The position numbers and the translations under genes are program-made. A stretch of 64,000 nt of DNA from SAR202 cluster bacterium bin87 (GTDB lineage Bacteria; Chloroflexota; Dehalococcoidia; Lucifugimonadales; UBA3495), in NCBI GenBank assembly GCA_002238825.1, contig MPNC01000007.1:1-64000 (forward strand), given 5' to 3'. A model generated the notes under the pieces. That model saw only the letters and a list, made by a program, of their open reading frames with translations. It made no database searches and had not been told where the DNA came from. Shown one piece after another: positions 1-10,587 of this stretch; positions within the stretch are counted from its first letter, which is position 1, and every line of letters starts with the position of its first letter.

Positions 1-111
1 ATCGACGCCTATGAGATCCGACGCAACGCCGCCAAAGCCACTATCAACTGGGGTTTCAGCACCCAGGACGCCCGCTCCAAACTCCATCGCCTCTATCCAT
101 GCAATTCCTAG
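1..111 (+). pseudogene. C-terminal fragment of a transposase-like ORF
   Basis: The first frame is open from base 1 to a TAG at 109-111 and encodes 36 residues ending NWGFSTQDARSKLHRLYP plus three residues. The run of basic and aromatic residues resembles the C-terminus of IS630-type DDE transposases, but this is recognition by eye only. The gene enters from outside the window, so the 5' part cannot be judged. It lies antisense to the last codons of the STAND-ATPase frame on the other strand, which suggests that an element inserted at about 112-130 and clipped that gene. It could instead be an unrelated short C-terminus. Confidence 0.4.
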
Positions 112-1855
112 ATTGACCCGGTACTAGTATCACCAGCCCCGCGAGCACCTCGAAGTCCTGCATTACCTTGGTACGGCTGGCGATAAGACCAAGCAGGCAC
201 CGTTCAGCCCTTTTCAGTGCATCTTTATCGAGGGTTCCAACGGTTCTCTCAGCTTGTCGTAGCATCCGGAGGGCGTCTGCCGGATCGCCTAGCCCTGATC
301 CCCATCTGTTTGCGAGTGTCTCCAGAGCCGAAATTACTGCCTCAGCTGCTGATAGATTGTCCCGATGTTGAACCGATATGGACGCAAGGAACTCTGTCCG
401 TCGTTCCAAGTTCATCGGTTCTCGCTCGCAGTAGAACTCCCCGCGGTCCCAGTTCCGGGAAACCACCGGACTGCGGCTCTCGAAAAGTTCGGTTGCTCGA
501 CTGACCGCCTTTTCGAAACTAACGACACGCTGGATTCCGGCATCACTTTTTTGCTCCTGGTTGAGTCTGTTTGACACGGATCCAGAATGCAACGCGCCTT
601 CGTATAGGATCACGCACTGCTCAAAGAAGATCGCTCCGTCCAGCAACATGTCTGCCTCACCGGCAACTGCTTTGAAGCGGCCCCACAAATAGTCGCGGAC
701 CGAAGGATCTCGGATCGTTACGAGACGTTCTTGATTTCCAGAGCCAGGGGTAGCTTCGTCGATGTTTATGAATGTCCCCTCCAGCATGCGTAGCGCATTA
801 CTGAATTCACCGGGATCGAAATCATTAGGCCAAATATGTCTCACTACGCCCATAACATCCCCGAGAAAGGTTTCGGTAGGCAGGGTCGCGACCGCCTGTA
901 GAACACGCCTTCCCATGAGGGACAGGTTGTCAAAAATTTTCCCCCACACACCACTAGGATTCTCGAGGGTCGATATCAAGTTGGAAGCAAATTCCTCCGG
1001 CACAACGTCAGAGGCGTGCGCGAGACCCACCGCGTGTTCAATCACGCGTGGACTGTAATTCGGATGTCGAATTACATCCCAGTATTTCTTATCGGGAAGT
1101 AAGGCGGATTTGAGGGAATGGGAAAGATCTGTGAAGAACAAGTGATTGTATAAGATCCGTGCCCGAACTGGTTCTGTATAGTCTTCCAATGATATTACGT
1201 TTTTGAAGCCAGCAATCGCCGAATCGGGCAAATGCTCGTATCGACCTACTGCTTCCGACAAAATGTACTCTCTCGTAGTCAAAATAAACCGCTTGTTTTG
1301 GCTATCACGCACGCGTTGCATAAATCGCGCCAAGTCTGAAGGCTCGTTTTTGCGTAGGTGGAGTTCCCCGTAAGTTACGTGTCCGAGGAAGTCATCGTAC
1401 AAGAATATTTGTCGTCGCTCCGACTGCCAAGCTCGTACCCCCTCTTCGATGTCCTCGGAAATCGCGATCGGTTGGTATCCGAGTGAAACATACCCAGCAA
1501 AGAGCACGTCGGCTAGCATTGTTTTGCCTATACCTGGTGCTCCGGAGATGATGCATACCTGGTTTTCATCAATTACGTCTCGCGCCCGGTTGAAACTCTC
1601 ATTTGGCACCCATAGGCGCAGTTGGCGCTTGGCGTGTTCCGCCGCGTATTCACTCCGGTTTGCGACGGCACTGTTTAGGAGCGCGTCTACCACCTCACCT
1701 GAGGTAAGCCACAATTTTATGTGACGACGCTCAACCTCAGGATGCCGCGCCAGTAACCCAGTTAGATCATCTCGGCCTTTAATGTCGTCTGGGGAACGAA
1801 CCCACGGGGCCAATGCGCCGACAATTTCAGATTTCCGACGCGGGTTCAGCTCCAC
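56..1855 (-). CDS. STAND/AAA-type P-loop NTPase module of a broken defence protein (nSTAND3-like)
   Basis: The 599-residue frame has a Walker A motif GAPGIGKT at residues 105-112 and a Walker B-like IFLYDD at 150-155, followed by a long helical region typical of STAND regulatory ATPases. The N-terminal stretch with GRDDL and LARHPEVERRHIKLWL resembles the linker joining a restriction-endonuclease domain to the novel STAND 3 ATPase in single-chain defence proteins. It starts at a GTG directly after the TAG that ends the endonuclease frame, in the same frame, so the two are most likely one original gene. No good ribosome binding site precedes the GTG. The last ~20 codons run antisense through the transposase fragment at 1-111, so the natural C-terminus is probably lost. 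Base composition is visibly more AT-rich than the neighbours, which suggests acquisition by transfer. Confidence 0.75.
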   Translation of the reverse strand: MELNPRRKSEIVGALAPWVRSPDDIKGRDDLTGLLARHPEVERRHIKLWLTSGEVVDALLNSAVANRSEYAAEHAKRQLRLWVPNESFNRARDVIDENQVCIISGAPGIGKTMLADVLFAGYVSLGYQPIAISEDIEEGVRAWQSERRQIFLYDDFLGHVTYGELHLRKNEPSDLARFMQRVRDSQNKRFILTTREYILSEAVGRYEHLPDSAIAGFKNVISLEDYTEPVRARILYNHLFFTDLSHSLKSALLPDKKYWDVIRHPNYSPRVIEHAVGLAHASDVVPEEFASNLISTLENPSGVWGKIFDNLSLMGRRVLQAVATLPTETFLGDVMGVVRHIWPNDFDPGEFSNALRMLEGTFINIDEATPGSGNQERLVTIRDPSVRDYLWGRFKAVAGEADMLLDGAIFFEQCVILYEGALHSGSVSNRLNQEQKSDAGIQRVVSFEKAVSRATELFESRSPVVSRNWDRGEFYCEREPMNLERRTEFLASISVQHRDNLSAAEAVISALETLANRWGSGLGDPADALRMLRQAERTVGTLDKDALKRAERCLLGLIASRTKVMQDFEVLAGLVILVPGQSRNCMDRGDGVWSGRPGC

Positions 1856-2143
1856 CTAGGTCATCAGAATGTAGCGTTCGGGAGCGAGGTTGCGAATTTT
1901 CGGAAGTTCCGCATTCAGCAAATGTCTGAGAAACGAAGCGTAGGAGTTTTGAGCCCAGCGTTTACACTGCCCCACGATCGTGGAGCGGCCGTTGCCGTCA
2001 GCACCGAAATTTCGGATGTCGATACCTTGGTCCGGCCCAGGAGTGAAGAGTTCGAGTGATACTCCTAGCTCTGCCTGAAGCAGATCACGGCTCAACTCTT
2101 CGAACTCGAAGTCCGAAATCTCTGAGAAATTATACCTGGGCAC
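1856..2143 (-). CDS. Mrr-like restriction endonuclease module, N-terminal part of the nSTAND3-like gene
   Basis: This 95-residue frame starts at GTG (2143) behind an AGGA-type ribosome binding site. It carries a PD-(D/E)xK nuclease pattern: GPDQGIDIR supplies the acidic residue and VGQCKRW the QxK element. The family role is DNA cleavage controlled by the attached STAND ATPase in antiphage defence. The frame ends ...RYILMT then TAG, and the ATPase frame resumes at the next codon in the same phase, with sequence expected to continue the same polypeptide. The gene is therefore either interrupted by one nonsense mutation, a sequencing error, or translated as two pieces. About 200 bp without a gene lie upstream; a TATAAT-like hexamer on the minus strand near 2250 could be its promoter, but no -35 is evident. 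Confidence 0.7.
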   Translation of the reverse strand: MPRYNFSEISDFEFEELSRDLLQAELGVSLELFTPGPDQGIDIRNFGADGNGRSTIVGQCKRWAQNSYASFLRHLLNAELPKIRNLAPERYILMT

Positions 2144-2349
2144 TGTCCTACCTACAGCCCTACGAAACCGTCATACAGAGAGCCTACTGCAATTTCACGT
2201 CACGATTCGTGGGTATTCCGTTTGTCCTGAATGCGCACTTGAACATTATATCGCGTTCAGGAAGCGTAGTACTCCGAGTCGGGGTGTCGCGCTTCAGTCG
2301 GGATCGACTGGTTGTGGTATCGCAAATGAACGAAGATGCGTCGACCCGT

Positions 2350-2910
2350 TCACCCATGCCAAAACCCCGCCGCCGTGCGATCCGTCGCATCCTCGCCGTG
2401 GCCCAGGTACTTCGCTCGTAGCCGGTCCCACAGGTATAGGCGGCTCCAGACGGGTTGCTTTTCGTATTGCTGGTGTTCGTCGAGGTGGGGGTTGGGGAGG
2501 AGGACGGTGATCTGCTGCTGGCCGCCGCCGTTGAAGAGGCGGAAGCCCCATGACGTGGGCTGGTGGTCGGGGTTGAGGCGGCGGTAGAGTTCGGCGCGGC
2601 CGGTGCGGCGCAGGTGGGCCACCTCGGGCGGCGCGGACGTGTGCTCGCCGATGCACAGGTGCAGGTGCCACTCCTCGAAGTCGACGGTCAGGTAGCCGTC
2701 GAGGAAACCGGTGCGGGGCGGGCGCGGCGGCTTGATCTCCCACACGGCGCCGGGGATCAGCAGGCCTATGCGGATGCGCTCCCACTCGGCCAGGCAGTCG
2801 GTGAGGATGCCGTGGAGGGTGTCCTGGTCGGTGGGCACGGGGAAGAGCTCGTGGGTGCCGTCCATCTGCTGGACGATCTGGCCGCGGGGCAGGGGCTGGG
2901 CGGTGGTCAT
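2350..2910 (-). CDS. Conserved hypothetical protein, 186 aa
   Basis: The start is set at the ATG at 2910, preceded by GGGAG about 8 bases upstream; the longer frame back to 3285 runs through a palindromic repeat and is unlikely to be coding. The protein is soluble with no signal peptide. It contains GTHELFPVPTDQDTLHGIL and a His-rich segment WHLHLCIGEH, which could bind metal but is unproven. The C-terminal half is rich in Trp, Arg and Tyr. I recognise the architecture as a conserved DUF-type family but cannot name a function. It stands alone between the defence gene and a repeat cluster on its 5' side. Confidence 0.65.
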   Translation of the reverse strand: MTTAQPLPRGQIVQQMDGTHELFPVPTDQDTLHGILTDCLAEWERIRIGLLIPGAVWEIKPPRPPRTGFLDGYLTVDFEEWHLHLCIGEHTSAPPEVAHLRRTGRAELYRRLNPDHQPTSWGFRLFNGGGQQQITVLLPNPHLDEHQQYEKQPVWSRLYLWDRLRAKYLGHGEDATDRTAAGFWHG

Positions 2911-2993
2911 GGCGTCGCTCCCGGTGGGATGGGTCCGGTCGGTTCGTGGGCGTAATGTACTACAACCTGCGGATGGGGACGGAGTGTGGGCGC

Positions 2994-3161
2994 GCTCATA
3001 CGAACACGGTGTGCGCCGCGAAGTCGTCAGAAGCAGGATTTGCTGGATTGAAGGGTTTTCGGGATTGGGGGTTCTTTCCCATCGGACGGCACCAATCCTG
3101 TCAATCCCTAAATCATGAAAATCCTGCTTCTGACGGCCCCCACAAGCGGGTACGCATGAGC
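2994..3161. repeat. Palindromic element, core B with outer repeat 1 (degenerate)
   Basis: The core runs from CGTCAGAAGCAGGATTT near 3033 to AAATCCTGCTTCTGACG ending at 3135, an inverted pair, with the motif CAATCCTGTCAATCC inside. The outer arms are GCTCATACG on the left and CGGGTACGCATGAG on the right, a degraded form of the ACGCGTACCCAG outer repeat seen elsewhere. Related copies lie near 7362, 24866 and 26495. Together with the half-element just downstream it fills most of the gap between the 2910 and 3409 genes. Confidence 0.7.
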
Positions 3162-3164
3162 CTG

Positions 3165-3275
3165 TGCGCGGGAGGGACGTTGCTACGCCGACGGGATTGC
3201 CGCGCTGCGCTCGCAATGACAACTGGGCTCGGCTCGCAATGACCATTGGAGTGGAACGGGGTACGCGTGGGCGCC
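3165..3275. repeat. Partial palindromic element, core A right half
   Basis: This stretch carries only the right arm of the core A repeat (GATTGCCGCGCTGCGCTCGC followed by AATGAC) and then a second short GGCTCGCAATGAC copy. An outer arm GGGGTACGCGTG follows near 3260. It looks like a truncated or rearranged copy abutting the core B element at 2994-3161. Confidence 0.55.
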
Positions 3276-3408
3276 GTGGCTCCATCGCCCGCTCGCGCTA
3301 TTCGCGTGATACTATCTGGCGCACCCGCCGGACGCCTGCGATTTCGCGTGGCACTGCGATCCGCCAGGGTAAGTTGATAGCTAGACAGAATAGACAAGGA
3401 GCAATCCG

Positions 3409-3879
3409 ATGCCGGAGATTGAGAACAAGCTGAAGGAACTGGGCTACGAGCTGCCCCCTCCCCGGACGCCGGGAGCCGGCAACATCATCCCCTACGTGCG
3501 AACCGGCAACCTGGTGTTCCTGTCGGGAACCGGGCCGGGCCTGCCCGGAGGCGGGCTGCTGCACACGGGCAAGCTGGGCGGAGAGGTCACTGTCGAGCAG
3601 GGCTACGACTGCGCGCGGCAGACCATGCTGAACCTGCTCACCGTTCTGAAAGGCGCCATCGGCGACCTGGACAACGTCAGCCACATCGTCAAGCTGCTGG
3701 CCATGGTCAACTCCACGCCGGACTTCGGCGACACGCCGCGGGTGGCCAACGGCGCCTCGGACCTGCTGATCAGCCTCTACGGTGACCGGGGACGGCACGC
3801 CCGTTCCGCCGTCGGCATGGCCACATTGCCTGGCGGGATGCCCATCGAGATCGAGATGATCGTCGAGGTCAACGACTAG
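3409..3879 (+). CDS. RidA/YjgF-family protein
   Basis: The 156-residue protein belongs to the Rid (YjgF/YER057c/UK114) superfamily, in the longer ~155-residue subfamily. Canonical RidA hydrolyses reactive enamine/imine intermediates released by PLP enzymes; this subgroup's substrate is not established. The C-terminal block HARSAVGMATLPGGMPIEIE holds the conserved Arg that contacts the substrate carboxylate in RidA and the Glu-rich strand after it. The start ATG follows AAGGAG with good spacing. Rid proteins act as cytosolic trimers. It is monocistronic, converging with the M20 gene and separated from it by a palindromic repeat. Confidence 0.85.
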   Translation: MPEIENKLKELGYELPPPRTPGAGNIIPYVRTGNLVFLSGTGPGLPGGGLLHTGKLGGEVTVEQGYDCARQTMLNLLTVLKGAIGDLDNVSHIVKLLAMVNSTPDFGDTPRVANGASDLLISLYGDRGRHARSAVGMATLPGGMPIEIEMIVEVND

Positions 3880-3885
3880 GTCGCT

Positions 3886-4022
3886 CTCACGCGTACCCAG
3901 TTTGTCATCGCGAGGAGCGCAGCGGCGTGGCGATCTCGTTGCTGAAAACGACCCTGATACCGCTACGAGATTGCCGCGCTGCGCTCGCAATGACAGTTCG
4001 TGTGCAACTGGGTAGGCGTGAG
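3886..4022. repeat. Palindromic element, core A with outer repeat 1
   Basis: The left arm is CTCACGCGTACCCAGTTT followed by GTCATCGCGAGGAGCGCAGC. The right arm is GCTGCGCTCGCAATGAC and, after a short spacer, AACTGGGTAGGCGTGAG. It is about 137 bp and sits between the convergent RidA-like and M20 genes. Similar copies occur at about 10588, 15854, 18300, 29713 and 40121. Confidence 0.8.
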
Positions 4023-4092
4023 CCAGTCACGCCGCGATGAAGAACGCGCCGGTTAGCAGGATGAACCGCGAGCCGGCGCGTCCGCACAGTCT

Positions 4093-5328
4093 CTAGTTGC
4101 TGCGTTCGGCGAACTCGCTCTTGGCGGCCTCGACCAGCGTGATGTCGCGCAGCAGGTCACTGGCGGTCAGGCTCAGCGCCTTGGCGACGGACAGCGCGTT
4201 GGACAGAGCGAAGTCCGTGATCGCCGTGTCGCACATGTCGCGGGTGTGGGACGCCACCGGGGTCTCGCTGACGGCGTAGCGCAGCTCGAAGGCCGGCATG
4301 GCCTGGCTGACGTTGCCGAAATCGGTGGACGCGCCGCTGCCGGCGCGGCCGGCCGCGGGCTCGTCCAGCCGGACCCCCAGGGCCTGGATGTTGTCGGCCA
4401 TCGCCTGGGCCAGCACCACGTTGGGCTGCACGTTCTCGTAGAAGGGATAGAACTCCTCGACCTCCAGACGCGCGCCGGTCATGGCCGCCGCGCCCTCGGC
4501 AATCGCGGCCACCTTGCCAACCACCTCGCTGCTGAGATATTGGCCGTCCCGGGAGCGCAGCATGAAGTTGGTGGCGGCGAACTCGGGCACGACGTTGGGC
4601 GCCAGGCCGCCGTCGGTAATCACGCCATGCATCCGCACGTCGTCCCGCAGGTGCTGGCGCAGCGCGTCGATGCCGGTGAACAGGTGGATCACGGCGTTCA
4701 GCGCGTTGATGCCGGCCTCGGGCGCGGCGGCGGCGTGGGCGGCCCGTCCGTGGAACATGTACCGGTAGCCGACCATGGCCAGGCTCCAGCTCTCGCCCTT
4801 GGGCGACGTCGCGGGTATCACGGTACGGTTGGAGAAGGGGTGGGACGAAAGGGTGGCGTCAACGCCGTCAAACACTCCCGCCTCCAGCAGGCGGATCTTG
4901 CCGCCGCCGCCCTCCTCGGCCGGCGTGCCGATGATCTCAATCCGGCCGGGCAGGTCGGCCGCGTTGGCCTTCAGCCCCAAGGCCGCGCCCATTGCCGCCA
5001 TGGCGATCAGGTTGTGGCCGCACCCGTGGCCGATTTCGGGCAAGGCGTCGTATTCCGCCAGCACCGCGATGGTCGGGCCGTCGCCAGCGCCGCCAGGGAT
5101 GGTGGCCCGGAACGCCGTTTCGACTCCGCCGATGCCACGCTCCACCTGTAGGTTGTGTTTCTCGAGGAATCCGGCCAGGGCGTTGGACGAATAGTATTCC
5201 TGGTAGTTAAGTTCCGGATGGGCGTGGACGTCCTTGGAAAGGTCGAACAGTTCCGCTTTCGACGCTTCGATGGTGGAATTGGAACTGCTGGCGAGCGCGT
5301 CCTTGGCTTCCGCGTTTCGGCTGGTCAT
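4093..5328 (-). CDS. M20 family metallo-amidohydrolase (M20D/AbgB-like)
   Basis: The 411-residue enzyme matches the M20 amidohydrolase family, which cleaves N-acyl or p-aminobenzoyl-amino-acid amide bonds with two bound divalent metals. Visible metal and catalytic motifs are HPELNYQE near residue 37, LAEYDALPEIGHGCGHN around 90-107 and PAEEGGGGK around 137-145. The dimerisation (lid) domain lies in the middle. The ATG at 5328 follows a strong GGAGGG ribosome binding site. It is divergent from typA with about 100 bp between the starts. The YDALPE-GHGCGHN pattern is closest to the AbgB/YxeP group, but the substrate is unknown. Confidence 0.85.
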   Translation of the reverse strand: MTSRNAEAKDALASSSNSTIEASKAELFDLSKDVHAHPELNYQEYYSSNALAGFLEKHNLQVERGIGGVETAFRATIPGGAGDGPTIAVLAEYDALPEIGHGCGHNLIAMAAMGAALGLKANAADLPGRIEIIGTPAEEGGGGKIRLLEAGVFDGVDATLSSHPFSNRTVIPATSPKGESWSLAMVGYRYMFHGRAAHAAAAPEAGINALNAVIHLFTGIDALRQHLRDDVRMHGVITDGGLAPNVVPEFAATNFMLRSRDGQYLSSEVVGKVAAIAEGAAAMTGARLEVEEFYPFYENVQPNVVLAQAMADNIQALGVRLDEPAAGRAGSGASTDFGNVSQAMPAFELRYAVSETPVASHTRDMCDTAITDFALSNALSVAKALSLTASDLLRDITLVEAAKSEFAERSN

Positions 5329-5429
5329 GTTGCTGTCCCTCCTGCCCGCCGAGGATGTGGCCTCGGTGGCGTGCTCTGCGTGTGCGATGAAATGGATGAT
5401 ATCCTTGATTCCGCGCGAGGTGAATACGC

Positions 5430-7268
<1,839 letters not shown>

Positions 7269-7361
7269 CCAGTCAGAAAGGAAAGGCCGAACATTTACCA
7301 GGATTGACAGGATAAACGGGATGCAGAGGATGTCTTGGGTTAATCGTAATCAGGGCAACCC

Positions 7362-7526
7362 CGTGCATAGCCGGTTTGCGGCGGGGAACGTCAGAATCCG
7401 GATTTTCAAGATTTGAGGATCATCAGGATTGGAACCGTTCCGCAATAGGCCTCTCCCAACCGTGCCCAGTCACAAAATCTCGTAAATTCTGCTTCCGACG
7501 ATATATGAAAGCGGGCACGCATCAGG
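7362..7526. repeat. Palindromic element, core B with outer repeat 1
   Basis: The left outer arm CGTGCATAGCCGGTTTG precedes the core start CGTCAGAATCCGGATTTTC at about 7389; the core ends with AATTCTGCTTCCGACG near 7500 and the right outer arm GCGGGCACGCATCAGG follows. Upstream (7295-7330) lies a further AGGATTGACAGGAT fragment. The repeat occupies the gap between typA and the opposing DinB-like gene. Confidence 0.65.
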
Positions 7527-7570
7527 GTTCTCCCTCGAGCGTAGCGCGTTGGCTTCCCGGGAGCCTGAAC

Positions 7571-8425
7571 TCAGCCTCCCACGAAACGGTCGCCAAAGGT
7601 TGCGGCCAGGTAGGACTCGCCGTCTGCCACCGATAGCCGGCGCGCCGCTACGGCGTCGTGCGGCGTCAGCCGTCCATACAGGATCAGGACGCAGGTCTCG
7701 CCGTCGCATTCGAAGGTAACGTCGGCCTGTCCCGCCGGCGAGTTAGGCGCCATCTCTTCAATAATCTCGGCGTCCCTGTCGCTCAGGACCAGGTCGATCA
7801 CTCGCTCCTCAGGTCGGCTGATGTTGAACCGGTACCGCAGGGGTCTCTCCGCCAGCAACGGATCCGGACGGAAGGCGCGGCGGGCGGCCCGGTCGACGGT
7901 ATCCAGAAGAGCGGTGACGCTGCCGTCGGAAAGATGGTAGTCGTCCTCCAGCCGCGAGCGAATGTCCCACCCGTGCATGGTCAACTCGGCGATGCGTTGG
8001 GTCAGGAGGGTGTCCATGCGCATGGGCCCGGCCGGCCAGTAGACCAGGTTGTTCCACTGGTCGGGCTGTACCTGGCGGAAGAGCGCCACGGTTTCGTCGA
8101 TGCGTTGGGTGAAGTCTTCCAGCAGCCCATTGCCCAGCCGCTGGCTGGCGTCCACGGCCCGCTGGTAGATGCTCCGGGCGAAGGCGTCTTCGTCGTGCTG
8201 TTCCGGTGCCGGCGAGCCTTCGGGAGGGGAGTAGTCTCCGTCCAGCCCGCGGACCAGGCGGGTGGACAGGTCGACGCTGGTGAGATGGCCGATGACGTCG
8301 GCGACGGTCCAGCCTTCGCAGGCGCTGTCGGTCGCCCAGGCTTCCTGGGGAAGGTCTCCGAGGAAATCGAGAAGCATCTCTGCTTCGTGTTCCAGCAGGT
8401 CGATGCGGCTGGCCAGGGCGTTCAT
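7571..8425 (-). CDS. DinB-superfamily protein with maleylpyruvate-isomerase N-terminal domain
   Basis: The ATG at 8425 is chosen because GGAG lies about 8 bases upstream and it gives the usual N-terminus MNALASRIDLLEHEAEMLLD; the longer frame to 8482 adds 19 residues without support. The 284-residue protein has the four-helix DinB-like fold signature WTVADVIGHLTSVD and a later TMHGWDIRS, the metal-ligand regions of MDMPI_N proteins. Actinobacterial members use mycothiol as cofactor; whether this organism makes mycothiol is unknown, so a specific isomerase role is not claimed. The C-terminal ~100 residues resemble the accompanying SCP2-like domain. Cytosolic. Confidence 0.75.
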   Translation of the reverse strand: MNALASRIDLLEHEAEMLLDFLGDLPQEAWATDSACEGWTVADVIGHLTSVDLSTRLVRGLDGDYSPPEGSPAPEQHDEDAFARSIYQRAVDASQRLGNGLLEDFTQRIDETVALFRQVQPDQWNNLVYWPAGPMRMDTLLTQRIAELTMHGWDIRSRLEDDYHLSDGSVTALLDTVDRAARRAFRPDPLLAERPLRYRFNISRPEERVIDLVLSDRDAEIIEEMAPNSPAGQADVTFECDGETCVLILYGRLTPHDAVAARRLSVADGESYLAATFGDRFVGG

Positions 8426-8760
8426 GCTGAGCTCCGTCGGTGGTGTGATAGTGTGGCGCCGGAGGATCCGCGCCATGTGCAATGCAGGGGTTGGCTACAC
8501 TATACCGCCAACGGCACTCGGCGGCGGCGCGGCCGTATCCGCTCGCCCAGGCCGGGATTTGCGGCAGGGTTTCATGGGCACGTTGCTATATAATCTGCGA
8601 CGCAGCCGAGTGCTTAGAACCCAAGAGATCAAACGAAGCGGCCGTCCCCGGATTGACCCGAAACCTGTTGGACCGCCGCGGGCCGTCGCCTCCAACGAGC
8701 CTGAGGCATGGTCGATCAAGCCTCTGCCCAGCGTAGCCAGGCTCCAAGGTAGAACGCCAG
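8426..8760. other. Divergent intergenic region
   Basis: These 335 bp separate two divergent genes and must hold both promoters. A plus-strand TATAAT at 8589-8594 is the best -10 hexamer, but no convincing -35 lies 16-18 bases upstream. No repeat, tRNA or small gene was recognised. Confidence 0.4.
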
Positions 8761-10545
8761 ATGAACGAGGCCATCGTATTCGCAGTCCTCGCGCTCTCGC
8801 TGGTGTTGTTCGTAGTCGGCAAGTGGCGCTACGACATTGTGGCCATCCTCGCCCTGCTCGTGCTGGCGATCGCAGGAATCGTGCCCGCAGCGGAGGCGTA
8901 CAAGGGGTTTGGGCACCCCGCAGTGATCACGGTGGCGGCGGTGCTGGTCCTGAGTCGCGCCCTCTACAACTCCGGCGTGGTGGACGTGATCGCCGGTTGG
9001 TATTCGCGCGTACCGGAACTCCTCACGGTCAGGATCGCGGCGCTCTCCGGCATGACGGCATTCCTCTCGGCGTTCATGAACAACGTGGGCGCGGTCAGCC
9101 TCCTGCTGCCCGTCGCGATTCGAGTATCGAACCGGAGCGAACATCCGCCCTCGCGATTTCTCATGCCCCTGGCTTTCACGTCGCTGTTGGGCGGCATGAC
9201 TACTCTCATCGGCACCCCACCGAACGTCATCATTTCTAACTTTCGCGAGGAGCAGGTCGGTGTTCCGTTCCACATGTTTGACTTCACGCTGGTCGGGTTG
9301 GCGATAACGGCAGCCGGCGTCGCTTTCATCGTGCTGGTGGGCTGGCGTTTGATCCCGACACGGCAAACGCCCCTCACCCTGGGAGAAACGGTTGATATCG
9401 AGAGCTACATGACCGAAGTGCGGGTGCCGGAAAACTCAAGGTTCGTCGGCCGGCGCCTTCGGGACATCGAAGAGTTCGCGGAAGAGGATGTCACCATCGC
9501 CGGACTCCTCCATCGGGGCATCGTGTACGGCGCGCCGTCCAGCTACCAGATCATAGACGCCAACGATGTCCTTATCATCGAGGCCGACCCCGAGGAACTG
9601 GCCGCCTTTGTGGTCAATACCGGGTTTGAACTGACGGGGTCGGCTGACGCGCAGTCGGAGATCAGCCAGACGCTGGACTCGGCGAATGTGTCGATAGTCG
9701 AGGCTATCGTCACTCCCGGCAGCCTGGCCCAGGACAGGAACGCTCGCGTACTCCGGCTGCATTCGGAATACGGATTGAACCTCCTGGGAGTGTCCCGGCG
9801 CGGTCAGCGATTCGTCCGCCGGCTGCGCCACATCAACTTCAGGCTGGGCGACGTTCTGCTACTCCAGGGTCAGGAAGAGGCGGTGCAAACGGCCCTGCCC
9901 CGACTCGGCCTGCTGCCCCTTGCCGAGCGCGAGCTGCGCATCGGCCAACGCCGGCGTCTCCTGTTCCCCATCGCGGTGTTCGCCACCGCCCTGCTGCTGA
10001 CCTCGTTCGGCCTCTTGTCGGTCCAGGTTTCCTTCGTGGCCGCCGTGGTCATCCTGCTGCTGACCCGAATCGTCAGCCTGCAGGAAGCCTACGAAGCCAT
10101 AGACTGGCCGGTGATTGTCCTGCTCGGCGCCATGATCCCGGTGGGAGAGGCACTGGAAACGACCGGCGGCGCGGCGCGGATCGCGACGACGTTCGGGGGC
10201 CTGGGCGGCGCCCTGCCCCCCTGGGCCATGCTCGGCATTGTGCTGGTGACGACGATGCTGCTATCGGCCGTGATCAACAACGCGGCCGCTGTGATCCTGA
10301 TGGCGCCCATCGGCATCAAGGTGGCCGAAAACCTTGGAGCGGCCATCGACCCGTTCCTGATGGCGGTGGCCATCGGCGGGTCGTCGGCATTCCTGTCGCC
10401 TATCGGTCACCAGTCCAACACCATCGTGATGGGACCCGGCGGCTACCGGTTCGCGGACTATTTGAGGATGGGACTTCCGCTGGTGGTGGTCATCGTCGCG
10501 GTCTGCATCCCCGCGATCATGTGGGTATGGCCGCTGGGCATCTGA
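8761..10545 (+). CDS. SLC13/DASS-type anion permease with two TrkA-C domains
   Basis: The 594-residue inner-membrane protein has an N-terminal transmembrane half (about residues 1-205), a cytosolic insert with two RCK/TrkA-C-like domains (about 215-285 and 305-385), and a second transmembrane half to the C-terminus. The repeated signatures MNNVGAVSLLLPVA and INNAAAVILMAPI, and GGMTTLIGTPPNVIIS and GGSSAFLSPIGHQSN, are the paired hairpin-tip motifs of the ion-transporter superfamily (SLC13, CitMHS, ArsB). Such proteins move sulfate or dicarboxylates, usually with Na+; the substrate cannot be read from sequence. The ATG start gives the natural first helix. It precedes the carboxylase operon but is separated from it by a repeat and a promoter. 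Confidence 0.85.
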   Translation: MNEAIVFAVLALSLVLFVVGKWRYDIVAILALLVLAIAGIVPAAEAYKGFGHPAVITVAAVLVLSRALYNSGVVDVIAGWYSRVPELLTVRIAALSGMTAFLSAFMNNVGAVSLLLPVAIRVSNRSEHPPSRFLMPLAFTSLLGGMTTLIGTPPNVIISNFREEQVGVPFHMFDFTLVGLAITAAGVAFIVLVGWRLIPTRQTPLTLGETVDIESYMTEVRVPENSRFVGRRLRDIEEFAEEDVTIAGLLHRGIVYGAPSSYQIIDANDVLIIEADPEELAAFVVNTGFELTGSADAQSEISQTLDSANVSIVEAIVTPGSLAQDRNARVLRLHSEYGLNLLGVSRRGQRFVRRLRHINFRLGDVLLLQGQEEAVQTALPRLGLLPLAERELRIGQRRRLLFPIAVFATALLLTSFGLLSVQVSFVAAVVILLLTRIVSLQEAYEAIDWPVIVLLGAMIPVGEALETTGGAARIATTFGGLGGALPPWAMLGIVLVTTMLLSAVINNAAAVILMAPIGIKVAENLGAAIDPFLMAVAIGGSSAFLSPIGHQSNTIVMGPGGYRFADYLRMGLPLVVVIVAVCIPAIMWVWPLGI

Positions 10546-10587
10546 CGAACGAACGCGAGAGCATTGACTTCATGGTACGTCCGCCGC

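Noticed and set aside
1856-1858. TAG in the nSTAND-like gene as a recoded amino acid such as pyrrolysine
   Set aside because: No pyrrolysine machinery is in view, the codon falls in a linker rather than an active site, and there is no structural signal; a nonsense mutation is simpler.
2994-3161. Possible CRISPR array from the repeated motifs
   Set aside because: The repeats are inverted, dispersed and not separated by regular spacers; no cas genes are present.
2911-3285. Longer N-terminus of the 2350-2910 gene
   Set aside because: The extension translates palindromic repeat DNA and lacks a ribosome binding site, whereas the ATG at 2910 has one.
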